Origin: JAJCYL01 sp965206015
GTDB lineage: Bacteria > Bacteroidota > Bacteroidia > Cytophagales > Cyclobacteriaceae
NCBI GenBank assembly: GCA_965206015.1
Contig: CBDBIW010000013.1
Location: forward strand, 19,835 to 83,834
Length of the DNA: 64,000 nucleotides
Direction of reading: 5' to 3'
The notes below the pieces were generated by a model, which was not told the DNA's origin, searched no databases, and saw only the letters and a program-made list of their open reading frames with translations. Numbering within the stretch: position 1 is the first letter of the stretch; every line of letters starts with the position of its first letter. Both the position numbers and the translations under genes were made by a program. Of this stretch, positions 45,164-56,000 are shown one piece after another.

Positions 45164-46258
45164 TCAAAAATATCTAACAGGATTAGTGTCCACGGTGGAC
45201 AAAACGGGTGCAATGTTAGTGAATTTTTCTCTCAAAAACTCTATCAGTAAGTCTTTTGTGAATACCTCGCTTTCATAGTGGCCAATGTCCAGAATTAACA
45301 GATTATCCTCGGCATCAAAGAACTCATGATATTTATAATCGGCAGTGATAAAAGCATCTGCACCAGCCCTTTTGGCTGCTCGCAAAAGAAAGCTACCTGC
45401 TCCTCCGCAAAAAGCCACTTTTTTGATGTTTCGATTGATTTCTTTAGTGTGCCTTATACCCGTCAAAAACATTTTTGTTTTCACATAATGCAAAAACTCC
45501 CGGGAGGAGAGCTCTTCACGCAAACTACCAATCATTCCACTCCCGACGGTTTGATTCTCATTCTCCAATTGATGCAAATGATAAGCAACTTCCTCATATG
45601 GATGGGCCTTAAACAGCACCTCAAGAACTTTGGTCTTCAATTGCGTCGGTAAATGCACTTCAATTCTTCTCTCATTTACCTTTTCCAGTTTGTCAGTTTC
45701 CCCTACAAATGGACTAGAACCATCCCGAGGATTGAATCTCCCTTCCCCAGATGTTGTGAAGCTGCAATGGCTATAATCTCCTATAAATCCCGCTCCTGCC
45801 TTATGTAAGGCTTCAAGTACTTCTTCAACGCTCTCTTCAGGGCAAAAAGTTACCAATGAGTAAAGAATGCCTTTTTTAGCTGACAATACTGTTAGGTCTT
45901 TTAATCCCAGTTTTTCTCCGATCTTCCTATTTACACCCAAATCTACATTGTCCAGATTAGTATGGATTGCATAGATGGCAATATCGTTTTTGATTGCTTT
46001 GATGACTGTGCGCTCTATATAGCTGGATCCGTTTAGCTTTTTAAGTTCACGAAATATTACCGGATGATGAGCGACAATCAATTCACATTTCTTTTCAATC
46101 GCTTCGTCCACAACTGATTCAACGGCATCAAGGGCAATCAAAACATTCTGCACCTGCCCATTAGGGTCCCCAATTATCAAGCCTGAATTATCGTAGTTCT
46201 CCTGATAATTTAAAGGTGCTATAGTTTCCAAATATTGAGTAATCTCTCTAATTACCAT
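45164..46258 (-). CDS. Nif3-like dinuclear metal-centre protein
   Basis: A 364-residue protein of the NIF3/DUF34 family, hexameric rings with a two-metal site, often annotated as GTP cyclohydrolase I type 2-like. Metal-ligand blocks: VAHHPVIFRELKKL, IYAIHTNLDNVDLGVN, TADYKYHEF and ILDIGHYESEVF. The middle PII-like insert (about 130-235; FCPEESVEEVLEALHKAGAG ... HPYEEVAYHL) is typical of the longer members. Function unsettled. It is followed directly by the zinc-ribbon gene, the usual pairing in Bacteroidota. Confidence 0.94.
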   Translation of the reverse strand: MVIREITQYLETIAPLNYQENYDNSGLIIGDPNGQVQNVLIALDAVESVVDEAIEKKCELIVAHHPVIFRELKKLNGSSYIERTVIKAIKNDIAIYAIHTNLDNVDLGVNRKIGEKLGLKDLTVLSAKKGILYSLVTFCPEESVEEVLEALHKAGAGFIGDYSHCSFTTSGEGRFNPRDGSSPFVGETDKLEKVNERRIEVHLPTQLKTKVLEVLFKAHPYEEVAYHLHQLENENQTVGSGMIGSLREELSSREFLHYVKTKMFLTGIRHTKEINRNIKKVAFCGGAGSFLLRAAKRAGADAFITADYKYHEFFDAEDNLLILDIGHYESEVFTKDLLIEFLREKFTNIAPVLSTVDTNPVRYF

Positions 46259-46363
46259 GAATCCCTTTTTAGGCGAAAATAGAAACTAATTGTAAGTATT
46301 AATGTCATTTAATTGATGGTAAGTTAATGTACAGTTGTATAGTTTTGCATTTATTTGGAAACA

Positions 46364-46705
46364 ATGATTAAGATATATCACAATAAGCACTGTAGTAAAA
46401 GCCGACAAACGCTAAGTTTATTGGAATCCAAAACCGGTAGTTTAGAAGTTGTTGATTATCTCAGAAACCCACCATCATTTGATGAGATTCAATCCATTTT
46501 GGGTAAATTGAATATGGAGCCAGTTGATCTTATTAGAAAAAGTGAACAGGTTTTTAAAGAAAACTATAAAGGTAAAGACTTGTCAAACGAGGAGTTGATT
46601 AATGCCATGGTTTTGAATCCTATCCTAATTGAAAGACCAATTGTCATCAAGGGTGATAAAGCCATTTTGGGCAGACCTCCTGAGAATATAGATCAGCTGT
46701 TTTAG
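46364..46705 (+). CDS. ArsC/Spx-family thioredoxin-fold reductase
   Basis: A 113-residue protein from ATG 46364 (MIKIYHNKHCSKSRQ). Cys10 is the reactive residue in a CSKSRQT motif, and the pattern DYLRNPPSF and NPILIERPIVIKGDKAILGR is characteristic of glutaredoxin-dependent ArsC. The annotation arsenate reductase is a family label; no ars genes are nearby. A TAGTTTTG at 46340-46347 could be the -7 promoter element. Confidence 0.92.
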   Translation: MIKIYHNKHCSKSRQTLSLLESKTGSLEVVDYLRNPPSFDEIQSILGKLNMEPVDLIRKSEQVFKENYKGKDLSNEELINAMVLNPILIERPIVIKGDKAILGRPPENIDQLF

Positions 46706-46721
46706 GTTACTTATGGTCATT

Positions 46722-46759
46722 TCAGGACATTCACAAAGAATCAGGACATTCACAAAGAA
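46722..46759 (+). repeat. 19-bp perfect tandem duplication
   Basis: tcaggacattcacaaagaa occurs twice head to tail (46722-46740 and 46741-46759). It lies between the ArsC-like gene and the DUF5686 gene. Confidence 0.9.
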
Positions 46760-46871
46760 CTCGTTGCATATTTTCAGGAAAATGACAGCTTTTTCAATTC
46801 AATATCGTGCACATCTTTGGATTAAGCCGAAACATTGTTCAGATGAGCACTGTTATAAACAAATAGACTTT

Positions 46872-46930
46872 TTAAGTATTTTGTGGCAATTAAGTATTTT
46901 GGGGCAATTAAGTATTTTGGGGCAATTAAG
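46872..46930 (+). repeat. 18-bp tandem repeat, three copies, at the start of the DUF5686 gene
   Basis: ttaagtattttgtggcaa (46872-46889) is followed by two copies of ttaagtattttggggcaa (46890-46907 and 46908-46925), then five bases of a fourth. In frame each copy encodes LSILGQ and contains a TTG codon that could serve as a start, so copy number may set the length of the N-terminus. Confidence 0.9.
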
Positions 46931-49412
46931 AACGAGGCTTTTGGTCCTTGGCCTGATGTTTTGTGCTATCTTTTCTTTTGCGCAAAAAACAACGATTACC
47001 GGTACAGTTACAGATGCTGAAACGGGTGAAACAATTCCATTTGTTAACTTATATATTAAAGGAACAACTGCGGGAGCAACTTCCGGTATTTCAGGAAATT
47101 ACAAAATAGTCACTTCATTAAGCGGAGACTCCTTAGTTGCATCATACATTGGTTATGTTCCTCAAGTAGTTTTAATAGCAGCCGGTCAGGAGAACCGGGT
47201 GAATTTTGACTTAAAAAGTGAGCTGGTAGACCTTCAGGAGCTTGTCTTTGAAGCTGGAGAAAACCCTGCATACCCGATCATGAGAAACGTCATTCAAAAC
47301 AAAGAATTGAACGACAAAAGCAACTTGAGCAATTTCGAATATGACAGCTACACAAAAATTGAATTCGACGTGGCTGACATGGCAGAAAAGTTCCAGGACA
47401 AAAAATTAGTTAAACGTGTTTACAAAGCAATAGAAAAGGAGGCATATGTAGGTCCGGACGGATCTCCATTCGTTCCGATTTTTCACTCAGAGTCTCTTTC
47501 AAGACTATATGTTCAAAACAACCCTGACCTGCGTAAGGAGGAGATAAATAAAGCCAATATTCATGGCATTGCCATTCAAGACAAAAAAACGGTTTCGCAG
47601 CTAACAGGCGTTTCATTCCAGGAGTTCAACTTCTATGACAATTGGATGTACATCGTTAAAAAAGATTTTATTTCCCCACTAGCTAACGGCTGGAAAACTT
47701 ATTATGACTACTACCTCCAGGACAGTGCTTTTGTTGGTGGTCACTACGCATACAAGATTGAATTTTACCCAAAAAACGAACAAGATTTAGCATTTAAAGG
47801 AGAAATGTGGATCACTAAAAAAGAATATGCCTTATTAAACATAGAGGCTGTTGTTGATTCAAGAGCTAATCTGAATTTCATAAAGAGTATTCGGTTAAGG
47901 CAGAATCTTGAACCAACAGATGAAGGACCTTGGCTTCCCGTCAAAAATGAATTTGAAATTCTCATCTCGGAAATTGCACAAAACTTTACAGGAGTAAGAG
48001 CAAGCTTTCGGATAATTAATAGCGATTGGATCGTTAATAAGGACTACGGAGAAAAGTTTTTCCTCACTCCATTTCAGATTGCTCCTGATGCTATCGATGA
48101 AAGAGAGGAGTTTTGGGAGAAAGCCAGGCCAGTCCCTCTTAGTCAAATGGACCTAAAAGCCGTGGATGCCATAGAAACAATTTCTTCCATTCCACAAGTT
48201 ACCTTAATAGCTGAGGTAATCAAAGCAGTAAGGAGAGGCTTTATTCGTCGGGGACCTATCGATTGGGGCCCCTGGTTATATACCTATGCTCACAACGACA
48301 TTGAGGGTCATCGCATCAGAATTGGTGGGAAGACTAACTATTTGCTTAACGAACAAATGTCATTTGGTGGTTTCATTGCTTACGGCTCGAAGGACAAGAA
48401 TGTAAAGTATGGCGCATGGTTTGATCATTTATTGGCCAAGAAACCTTATACAACTCTTCATATAGAGCGGCGACACGATATTGAACAACTTGGGGTAGCA
48501 GATGAAGCGGTTCGTAAAAACTTCATTTTTTCAGCTGCCACCAGAATTGGAAAATTATCAAAGCCTCACTTCTTAACTACCAATTCAGTTGCTGTAGAAA
48601 GGGATTTCCTTCGTGGAGTGACACAGACAGTTCAGTTTAATAATCAGCGATTTAGGCCGCTATTTCCATTCGGATACATTGAACAAACTGATCAGACAAA
48701 CGCTGCTGTTACTGAAGAAATCAAGACCACAGAAGTGGTATTTGAAACGAGAATCTCAAGGGATGAACAATTTATTCTTGAAAATAATATTCGCCACAGT
48801 TTGGGTGCTTTGAGTGCTCCGACGATCACTTTAAGATATAAACTGGGAGTTAGCAATCTCCTGGGCAGTCAGTTTAATTACCACAAATTCTCAGTCCGTA
48901 TTTCAAAGAAAGTAGGCATGGGCTTGTTGGGTAAATCTCTTTATACTGTTGAAGGGGGCTTTATCCCAACAACTTTGCCGTATCCTTTATTACAAAACCA
49001 CACTGGCAATGGTACATTTTTTTACCAGGCCAACTCATTTAACCTCTTAGAGTTTGGCGAATATGTGAGCGATCGCTGGGCCTTTATGCGACTTCATCAC
49101 AATTTTGAAGGACGAATTCTCAATCGCATTCCACTCATACGGAAATTAAAATGGCGCTTAGTGGGAGCTGTAAACCTATTGTACGGGAATCTGGGAAATA
49201 GTAATAGGGCTTTAATATCCACAACAAACATAGATGGTGAAGATGTCGCAGAGATCAGTTCTTTGGGGAACACACCTTATATTGAGGCTGGCTATGGGGT
49301 CGAAAATATTTTTAAAATACTATCGATACTGGCATTCCATCGAATGACATATACAGATGATCCATTGGGAAACAAATTTGGAATCAGGATACTATTTACT
49401 GTCAAACCATAA
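46917..49412 (+). CDS. DUF5686 / carboxypeptidase-regulatory-like outer-membrane protein
   Basis: An 831-residue protein from the in-frame TTG at 46917, chosen because it gives a compact signal peptide (LRTRLLVLGLMFCAIFSFAQ). The frame is open to ATG 46713 through two tandem repeats, so the real start is uncertain. Residues after the signal form a carboxypeptidase-regulatory-like domain (TITGTVTDAETGETIPFVNL, YKIVTSLSGDSLVASYIGYV), followed by a long DUF5686 region that looks like a beta-barrel, ending LGNKFGIRILFTVKP. The family is almost confined to Bacteroidota; its function is not established but envelope location is clear. Confidence 0.88.
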   Translation: MGQLRTRLLVLGLMFCAIFSFAQKTTITGTVTDAETGETIPFVNLYIKGTTAGATSGISGNYKIVTSLSGDSLVASYIGYVPQVVLIAAGQENRVNFDLKSELVDLQELVFEAGENPAYPIMRNVIQNKELNDKSNLSNFEYDSYTKIEFDVADMAEKFQDKKLVKRVYKAIEKEAYVGPDGSPFVPIFHSESLSRLYVQNNPDLRKEEINKANIHGIAIQDKKTVSQLTGVSFQEFNFYDNWMYIVKKDFISPLANGWKTYYDYYLQDSAFVGGHYAYKIEFYPKNEQDLAFKGEMWITKKEYALLNIEAVVDSRANLNFIKSIRLRQNLEPTDEGPWLPVKNEFEILISEIAQNFTGVRASFRIINSDWIVNKDYGEKFFLTPFQIAPDAIDEREEFWEKARPVPLSQMDLKAVDAIETISSIPQVTLIAEVIKAVRRGFIRRGPIDWGPWLYTYAHNDIEGHRIRIGGKTNYLLNEQMSFGGFIAYGSKDKNVKYGAWFDHLLAKKPYTTLHIERRHDIEQLGVADEAVRKNFIFSAATRIGKLSKPHFLTTNSVAVERDFLRGVTQTVQFNNQRFRPLFPFGYIEQTDQTNAAVTEEIKTTEVVFETRISRDEQFILENNIRHSLGALSAPTITLRYKLGVSNLLGSQFNYHKFSVRISKKVGMGLLGKSLYTVEGGFIPTTLPYPLLQNHTGNGTFFYQANSFNLLEFGEYVSDRWAFMRLHHNFEGRILNRIPLIRKLKWRLVGAVNLLYGNLGNSNRALISTTNIDGEDVAEISSLGNTPYIEAGYGVENIFKILSILAFHRMTYTDDPLGNKFGIRILFTVKP

Positions 49413-49462
49413 GTGTTAGTTTAGAAATTAATGGTTGAATCTTAACCAGAACTCACAACTAA

Positions 49463-50425
49463 TTAACTATTCGCCCTGTCAACGATCTCATAGTTCCTAA
49501 AACCTCCAACCTGTCTTCCATTGAAAAAGGTATACTCCAGCCAGCTCAAAAAGCGATACTTCAAGCGTTCATGTTTATATAAAGGCCGGTTAAAATTTCG
49601 CTTTCCAGAATACTGCAATTGCTCTTTCCAATTGCACTTGTTTATAAGTTCTGACATTACCTGAGGATGAGTGCCTTGATAAACAGCTAATCTGTCCAGG
49701 GGGCCAAAATCGAAGAGATCGGGCAAGGAAGGTCGGTCTCCCTTAAAGTCTTTTTGAGCAAGTGCCGGGTTACCAATCCTGGCTTTATTCGTCATTACCT
49801 CCGGAGGTCGCACCCAACCATAATGAAATATTGCAGCCCCTATACTAGCCACCCTGAGTTTGTGGGAATGCCGCTTTTTATTGTAGTTGTGAGAAGCACT
49901 GTCAAATTGTGTGAATCTCCTGAACGATTGAGCATCCTTCCAGGAGTGGATGTCTGATTTATTCTTGATGATGCGAATCTCACGAGGATACCAACTGTGA
50001 GCGTGGTGATAATGATCGTAGTCTCCCCAAAAATGCTTGTATTCGAAAAGCAAACCTTCAATTTCAACGTTGTCCCTATATCGTTCAAAAGCAGACCTAA
50101 TGAGTTGGTGATCTCTCTCATGTACAATCTCATCATTTTGCAAGTAAAATAACCATTCTCCTTTACAAGCATTTTTTGCCACATCCGTTTGTTGGGCATA
50201 AACTGTGTTGTCAGGAAATCCTTCTATGTCCCAAACGGTATCAATGATTTTGATTTTTGATGAACCAATTGATTCTATTTCTTGCCTCGTTTTGTCGTCT
50301 TTGTCACAATCACCCAGGGCAACCATAAATTCATCCACAACAGGAAGAATTGACTGGATAGATTCCTTAATTGGGAAGCAATATTTCTGCGAATTCCTGG
50401 AAAATGTAAATCCTGAAATGGTCAT
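49463..50425 (-). CDS. Family 2 glycosyltransferase
   Basis: A 320-residue protein started at ATG 50425 (MTISGFTFSRNSQKYCFPIK); an upstream start at 50458 would add 11 residues without homology. The GT2 fold shows SILPVVDEFMVALGDCDKDD and KGEWLFYLQNDEIVHERD, the last being the acidic metal site (DE replacing DxD). Acceptor and sugar unknown; such enzymes often build surface polysaccharide or glycoprotein. It is divergent from the methyltransferase gene across a 96-bp gap. Confidence 0.9.
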   Translation of the reverse strand: MTISGFTFSRNSQKYCFPIKESIQSILPVVDEFMVALGDCDKDDKTRQEIESIGSSKIKIIDTVWDIEGFPDNTVYAQQTDVAKNACKGEWLFYLQNDEIVHERDHQLIRSAFERYRDNVEIEGLLFEYKHFWGDYDHYHHAHSWYPREIRIIKNKSDIHSWKDAQSFRRFTQFDSASHNYNKKRHSHKLRVASIGAAIFHYGWVRPPEVMTNKARIGNPALAQKDFKGDRPSLPDLFDFGPLDRLAVYQGTHPQVMSELINKCNWKEQLQYSGKRNFNRPLYKHERLKYRFLSWLEYTFFNGRQVGGFRNYEIVDRANS

Positions 50426-50521
50426 GGTGACGAATATCGAATAAAGAATATCGATCACCGAATTTTGAAGTAGCTAATTTATTTCGATATTCATATTTCC
50501 TAGTCAATAAGGTTACTCGAG

Positions 50522-51118
50522 ATGCTTCTAAAAAAATCGCTCCACCCTCTCCTTCCCAAGAGCTACAATTTCGGAAAGCGACACAACACCTTTCGGAAAA
50601 CATTGAAACTTTTAGAGGCAAGAAATGCCAAAATACTGGTTGAAACCGGAACATCGAGAAATGGATTGAAGAATACTAAAAGTGACGGTGCTTCAACAAT
50701 TGTATTTGGAGCATGGGCGGTTCAAAACAATGCATATCTCTATTCTGTTGATCATGACCTTGAAGCAATAGCCACGGCCAAAAAAGCAATTTTGAGGCTT
50801 GAGTTTCAAGACTATGTTGAGTTTGTCAATGCCGACTCCCTTCCCTTCCTCGCTAATTTTAAACAAAAAATCGATTTTCTATACATGGACAGCTTTGATT
50901 ATGACAAGAGGGACAAGGCTCAGCAGCGTTTGAGCCAGGAGCATCATTTAAAAGAATTTCAGGCCGTGAGGTCAAAACTCCACCCCAAGAGTCTGGTTCT
51001 CATTGATGACTGTAAATTGGCAGGTGGAGGCAAAGGCACATTGGCAATTGAATACATGAGGGAAAAGGGCTGGAAGGTTGAAATTGACGCCTATCAATGT
51101 CTCCTCCAACTTGAATAA
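50522..51118 (+). CDS. Class I SAM-dependent methyltransferase
   Basis: A 198-residue Rossmann methyltransferase. Motif I is altered but recognisable: ILVETGTSRNGLKN, followed by VFGAWAVQNNAYLYSVDHDL (acidic motif II), then VEFVNADSLPFL and DFLYMDSFDY (motif IV) and LVLIDDCKLAGGGKG. This is the methyltransf_24 type often near glycosyltransferases. Substrate unknown. It ends just before an IS3 remnant. Confidence 0.87.
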   Translation: MLLKKSLHPLLPKSYNFGKRHNTFRKTLKLLEARNAKILVETGTSRNGLKNTKSDGASTIVFGAWAVQNNAYLYSVDHDLEAIATAKKAILRLEFQDYVEFVNADSLPFLANFKQKIDFLYMDSFDYDKRDKAQQRLSQEHHLKEFQAVRSKLHPKSLVLIDDCKLAGGGKGTLAIEYMREKGWKVEIDAYQCLLQLE

Positions 51119-51191
51119 TGGTTTCTATTAAATTTATTCCTTTATTGCTTATTATGGTTTCTGTTGGGAAAGAGTTTAGAAATACTGATAA

Positions 51192-51868
51192 TACCCCAAA
51201 AAAACAGGACAATGAGTTTAGTTCAAGACTGAAAACTGAATTTACTAAAATGACACGAAGAAAGTACACCTCGAAATTCAGGACCAAAGTAGTACCGGAG
51301 GCTCTCAAGGAGCGGTCACGTGTTGCTGAACCAGCACAGAAATACGCAGTAGCTCCACCGCAAATCAGCCTGTGGAAAACGATTTTTTAAAGAACGCCTT
51401 GCGGTAAAACCGGTGAAAGAACGACGGTCAATGCCAAGCAAGGGTCAATTGCGTATGGCAAAGCAGTGCCATTGGCTATCCGTCCACCGTTCGGGGCTTT
51501 ACTTACAAGCCTAAAGGAGAATCGGAGTTCAATCTGGAACTGATGCGTAAAATGGATGAACACTATTTACATAAACCTGATTATGGACGACAAGGGAAGA
51601 GCTATTGACAATGCCTTTATCGAACGATTGTGGAGAAGTGTCAAGTATGAGAAGCTTTACCTGTATCCTCCCGGGGACGGTACAGATTTGTACCTTTCAT
51701 TAGCCGAATATTTTAACCATTACAACATGGAAAGAAGGTATAGAGGAATTGACGGTCAAATACCCGGACAACTATACTTTCAGCTCAAAAAAGAAGCGGC
51801 TTAATGGATAGATCAATTACTCTTGTTGATCGTAAAAAAAGGCTAAACCTGTCCTGACTATTGGGGTA
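51192..51868 (+). mobile_element. IS3-family element with an internal deletion, both ends present
   Basis: Inverted ends: taccccaaaaaaacaggaca (51192-51211) and tgtcctgactattggggta (51850-51868). OrfA starts at ATG 51251 (MTRRKYTSKFRTKVVPEALK) and stops early after SLWKTIF. OrfB resumes as SMPSKGQLRMAKQCHWL and PKGESEFNLELMRKMDEHYL, then jumps to MDDKGRAIDNAFIERLWRSV and the C-terminus ending QLKKEAA (51804). The first two Asp of the DDE core are lost; the last Glu region remains. It is a non-autonomous remnant that a complete IS3 elsewhere might still move. No clear target-site duplication. Confidence 0.85.
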
Positions 51869-51945
51869 CCGTCAATCGACTCATGGGTACAGATAATCTG
51901 GGCAGTCACGAGAAATTGAACCAGGCTATTGAGGTTTAATATTTC

Positions 51946-53073
51946 CTATAGCCCCTGATATCCAGATAAACTATAAGCTCCCTGGATCACTACATTTTGA
52001 TCACTAAGTTCGCCTGCATTTAGTATCTGCACCCAGTTTTCATCAGCTATTCCCACCTTGATGGCCTTTCTCTTGAATATTGTCTTGGTGGCACTCCCCG
52101 ACTCTCGGATGAAAACGTAATTGTCTTCTCCCTCTGTAATCACCGCTTGTTTGGGAAGTGCAATTGCTCTTATTGTCTCCGTAATAATCTGTGCCTCCAT
52201 GTACATACCTGGTAGAAGATCAAGATTTTCATTCTCAAAGTGTGCGTGTACCCTTATGCTTCGAGTATCCTCTTCCAGAGCCTGACCAACCAGGAATATC
52301 TCCCCGGAGATAGCCTTCAGACCAATGTTAGGAATGTCTGCCAACACCGATTGGTCTACTTTTATCTTCATGACGTCCTGCTCAAATACACTTAGTTCCA
52401 TATGGAGGTGATCCGGATTGACGATCTCAAAAATTTCAGTTGAGGCAGGCATGTATTTGCCCACTGCACAGTTCATCTTTGTTACCGATCCTTCTATGGG
52501 TGAAGTGATGCGAATGGATGATGAGATCATTCCGTCAATCACTTGCTGAGAAGATAATCCAAGCATACGGAGTTCCTCTCCCAACCCCTTGAATTGAGCT
52601 TCTGCCGAGTTGTATTCGGATTCCGCTCTCAAAAGATTCTTTTCTGCAGTAATCTTATCTGCAAACAGGCTTTTCTGGCGGTCATATTCTGACTTCAGAA
52701 AGGTCAAACGGCCGCTTAGATCCAGATAATTTTGTTGCATTTTGACGTAATCAGGATGCTCCAAAACAGCTAATAACTGCCCTTTCTTTACTTTATTCCC
52801 AATCAAAAGTGAAACTTCTTTCACATAACCAGCTTTGAAAGTGGTGACACTTGCCCTCCCCTGGGGTGGCACATCTACATAACCATTGACCTGAATTTTC
52901 TGGCTGATCTCTACCGAATCAATTTGCCCAACTTTGAGTTCGATATTATTCAGCTGCTTTTCAGAAAGCACGATATTATCCGATGCACTGTTTGATGATG
53001 TTTCCCCGACCGTTGAAGGTTGTCTACAAGAAAGGCTCCCAACAAGAATTGAAGTGTATATTATCGATTTCAT
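51946..53073 (-). CDS. RND efflux periplasmic adaptor (CusB-like)
   Basis: A 375-residue membrane-fusion protein. The N-terminus is a lipoprotein signal with the lipobox Cys at 16 (GSLSC). Barrel-sandwich halves (GYVDVPPQGRASVTTFKAGY; SPIEGSVTKMNCAVGKYM) flank a helical hairpin (about 120-180). The last part resembles the CusB/CzcB C-terminal domain (LPKQAVITEGEDNYVFIRES). It links the RND pump to the outer-membrane channel. Its first base is shared with the stop region of the CusA-TolC gene, so it is co-translated. Confidence 0.92.
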   Translation of the reverse strand: MKSIIYTSILVGSLSCRQPSTVGETSSNSASDNIVLSEKQLNNIELKVGQIDSVEISQKIQVNGYVDVPPQGRASVTTFKAGYVKEVSLLIGNKVKKGQLLAVLEHPDYVKMQQNYLDLSGRLTFLKSEYDRQKSLFADKITAEKNLLRAESEYNSAEAQFKGLGEELRMLGLSSQQVIDGMISSSIRITSPIEGSVTKMNCAVGKYMPASTEIFEIVNPDHLHMELSVFEQDVMKIKVDQSVLADIPNIGLKAISGEIFLVGQALEEDTRSIRVHAHFENENLDLLPGMYMEAQIITETIRAIALPKQAVITEGEDNYVFIRESGSATKTIFKRKAIKVGIADENWVQILNAGELSDQNVVIQGAYSLSGYQGL

Positions 53074-56000
53074 TATTTCTGAGATTGAGGAATTAAGTAA
53101 TTGATTTCAAAAACTACCTTGTTGTATTCAAAGAGGTTATCCAGATAACCGAGGTTTATTTGACTCGCATTATCCAAACTTTGAACATATTCAAGATATC
53201 CAGATTCACCACTGAGGTAACTTTTATGTCCCAAACTTTGAAGTTCATCCGCCATCTTAAGACCGGTATCCTCATAATAGCTTACCGCCTGATTGTATTT
53301 ATCCAACTTTGCTCTTAACTGTAGATATTGGAACTGCAAACTCTTCTCATAGGCTGATATTTCTGTTGCAGCCCTGTCGCTTCTTGCTTTTTGGGACTGA
53401 ACGTGACCTTTTCGAGATTTAAAAAACAAAGGAACACTAAGACCAAACTGATAACCATTAAATTGTTGAGCGTTATCTCCTTTTCCATATCCCCGGAAGT
53501 ATTCGAGATTAAGATCTGGCAAGAACTGATGTTTCGAGAGTTTCAGGCTGGTAGTTGAACGATCCTCCAGCAATTGAAGGTAATTTAAGCCTTCATGATC
53601 TGCCAACAACTGGTTCCAGTCAGCATATTGAATTGGCTGTTTTTCCATGGTTACTCCCTGAATCGAAATGTCACCCTCCGGCTGAAGCAATGCCTTCAAT
53701 TGTTCTTCGCTCATCTCGATATCACGCTCAATCTGATCCTTTTTAGCTGCAATTTGCAAATACTTCGCTTCAGCAGTAAGTTTTTCAAGATAATTGGATT
53801 CACCCAATTCAAAACGACGTCGAGAAGCGGCTGCAAATGTGCTATAAAGGCTGTCCAGAAATTGATACTGATCTAATCGGCTTTGGTGATATACTACCTC
53901 TTCATAGGCCAAGACGACCTGTTTTCTCACTACTCTTTCCCGTATTCTCAAATTAGCTTTTGCCAAATCAGTGTCATATCTCGCAATCTGACTACCCAGA
54001 CTGAGTGTACTTGGAAATGGTATAGTCTGCTGTATACCCAATACATTTAGTGGATTGTTATTCTGAGCACGATTATTCTCATCATAGCCATAATAAAAAT
54101 TGGTTTTACCCAGGTCCCACGCAGTATTTTCAAGGTATCTTTTTTCCTCAACCTGCAACGCACCTGCCTTGAGGTCCAGGTTATTTTCCAAAGCCAGTTG
54201 AATTGCCTGTTCACGGCTAAGTCGGTTGTCCTGGCCGATTGAAGTGCCAGTGGCACCAAAGACCATTAAAACCAAAATCAGAAGGGTATTTTTATTCACT
54301 TTACTTAAAGTATATCGCTCGAAACAAGTATAAATCACAGGCAAGACAATCAAGGTCAGCAAGGTTGCGGTGATTAAGCCCCCAATTACTACAGTCGCCA
54401 GGGGTCGTTGGACTTCAGCTCCTGCCGAAGCTGACAATGCCATAGGAATAAATCCCAGAGCGGCAGCAGAGGCGGTGAGTATTACTGGTCTCAGGCGCTG
54501 GATCGTTCCCTGAATCACTCTTTCCTTCAAATCGTCCACACCTTGTTCTTTTAAATCATTGAAGTAGTCAATCAGTACAATACCATTGAGAACAGCAACC
54601 CCAAACAGGGCAATGAAACCAACACCAGCAGAAATACTGAATGGCAAATCCCTTAACCACAGCAACCAAACTCCTCCAATTGCTGATAGAGGTATGGCTG
54701 TAAAAACCATTAATGCCTGACGAACCGACTGGAAGGTAATGTAGAGCATTAAAAATATAAGAAATAGAGCGATAGGAACGGCCACTTGCAAGCGACTAAG
54801 TGCTGCCTGCAAGTTTTCAAACTGTCCGCCATAACTTATGGAGTAACCTGTTGGTAATGTCACCTGGTCATCGACTATTCCCTGGATCTCATTCACCAAA
54901 GATTCCATATCACGATTCCTTACATTAATTCCTACAACTATCCTGCGTTGAGTATTGTCACGTGAAATCATAGCAGGCCCGGTCTTATTGATAATGGTAG
55001 CTACTTCCCGAAAAGGCACCTGTCCTCCATTGGGCAGGTCTATGTAGAGGTTTTTTACATTATCGATCCCTTTCCGATGATTTGCATCCAATCGCACGAC
55101 GAGATCAAAACGCTTTTCACCCTCAAAGACTACACCAGCGGTTGACCCACCAAAAGCCATTTGTAAAACAGTATTCAATTCATGAATATTGAGTCCATAT
55201 TGTGCGATTTTTTGCCTGTTATAAGTGACTGCCATTTGTGGTAGGCCCGTTACTTTTTCTACGCTTACGTCAGCGGCTCCTGAAAGACCCACAACCAGAG
55301 CCCTCACCTGATTAGCCAATCGATCCAAAATCGCCATATTTTCGCCATAAATCTTGATGGCTACGTCTGCTCTTACTCCGGTAATCAGCTCATTAAATCT
55401 CATCTCAATGGGTTGAGTAAATTCGAAGCCAATACCGGGTATTACTGACATCGCAGACTTCATCTTATCTGCCAATTCATCTTTGGTCTTGGCAGTGACC
55501 CATTCTTCTTTTGGTCGTAACTTAATCATGACATCCGTTTCTTCCATAGACATTGGATCGGTAGGTACTTCAGCCGCACCGATCCGGGTAATTACCTGCT
55601 CAACTTCGGAAAATTCATTCAACAGGATGTTTTCAATTTGTGTAACCGTTTCAACGGTCTTTCCCAGTGATGTGCCAGTTTTTAATATTGGCTGAACTAC
55701 AAAATCACCCTCGTCCAGAGTAGGAATAAATTCACCTCCCATTATAGTGAATAAATAAACCGAAGATGATAACAGGGCGATTGCCAATGAAATGACAATC
55801 AAGCGATAATTCAAGGCCCATTGAATTACGGGTAAATATGCACCACGAATTTTGTCCATTATTTTGTCCGAAAAATCTTTCTTCTGTCCCCTTGGCTGGC
55901 AAACCAACGAGGCCATTGCCGGAATAAATGTTAGGCTGAGAATCATAGCTCCAATCAATGCAAAGCTGAAGGATAGCACCATGGGTTTAAACATTTTGCC

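Noticed and set aside
51118..51390. 90-codon open frame as a gene
   Set aside because: Its first part has no homology and its last part is IS3 orfA in frame by chance, starting properly at 51251.
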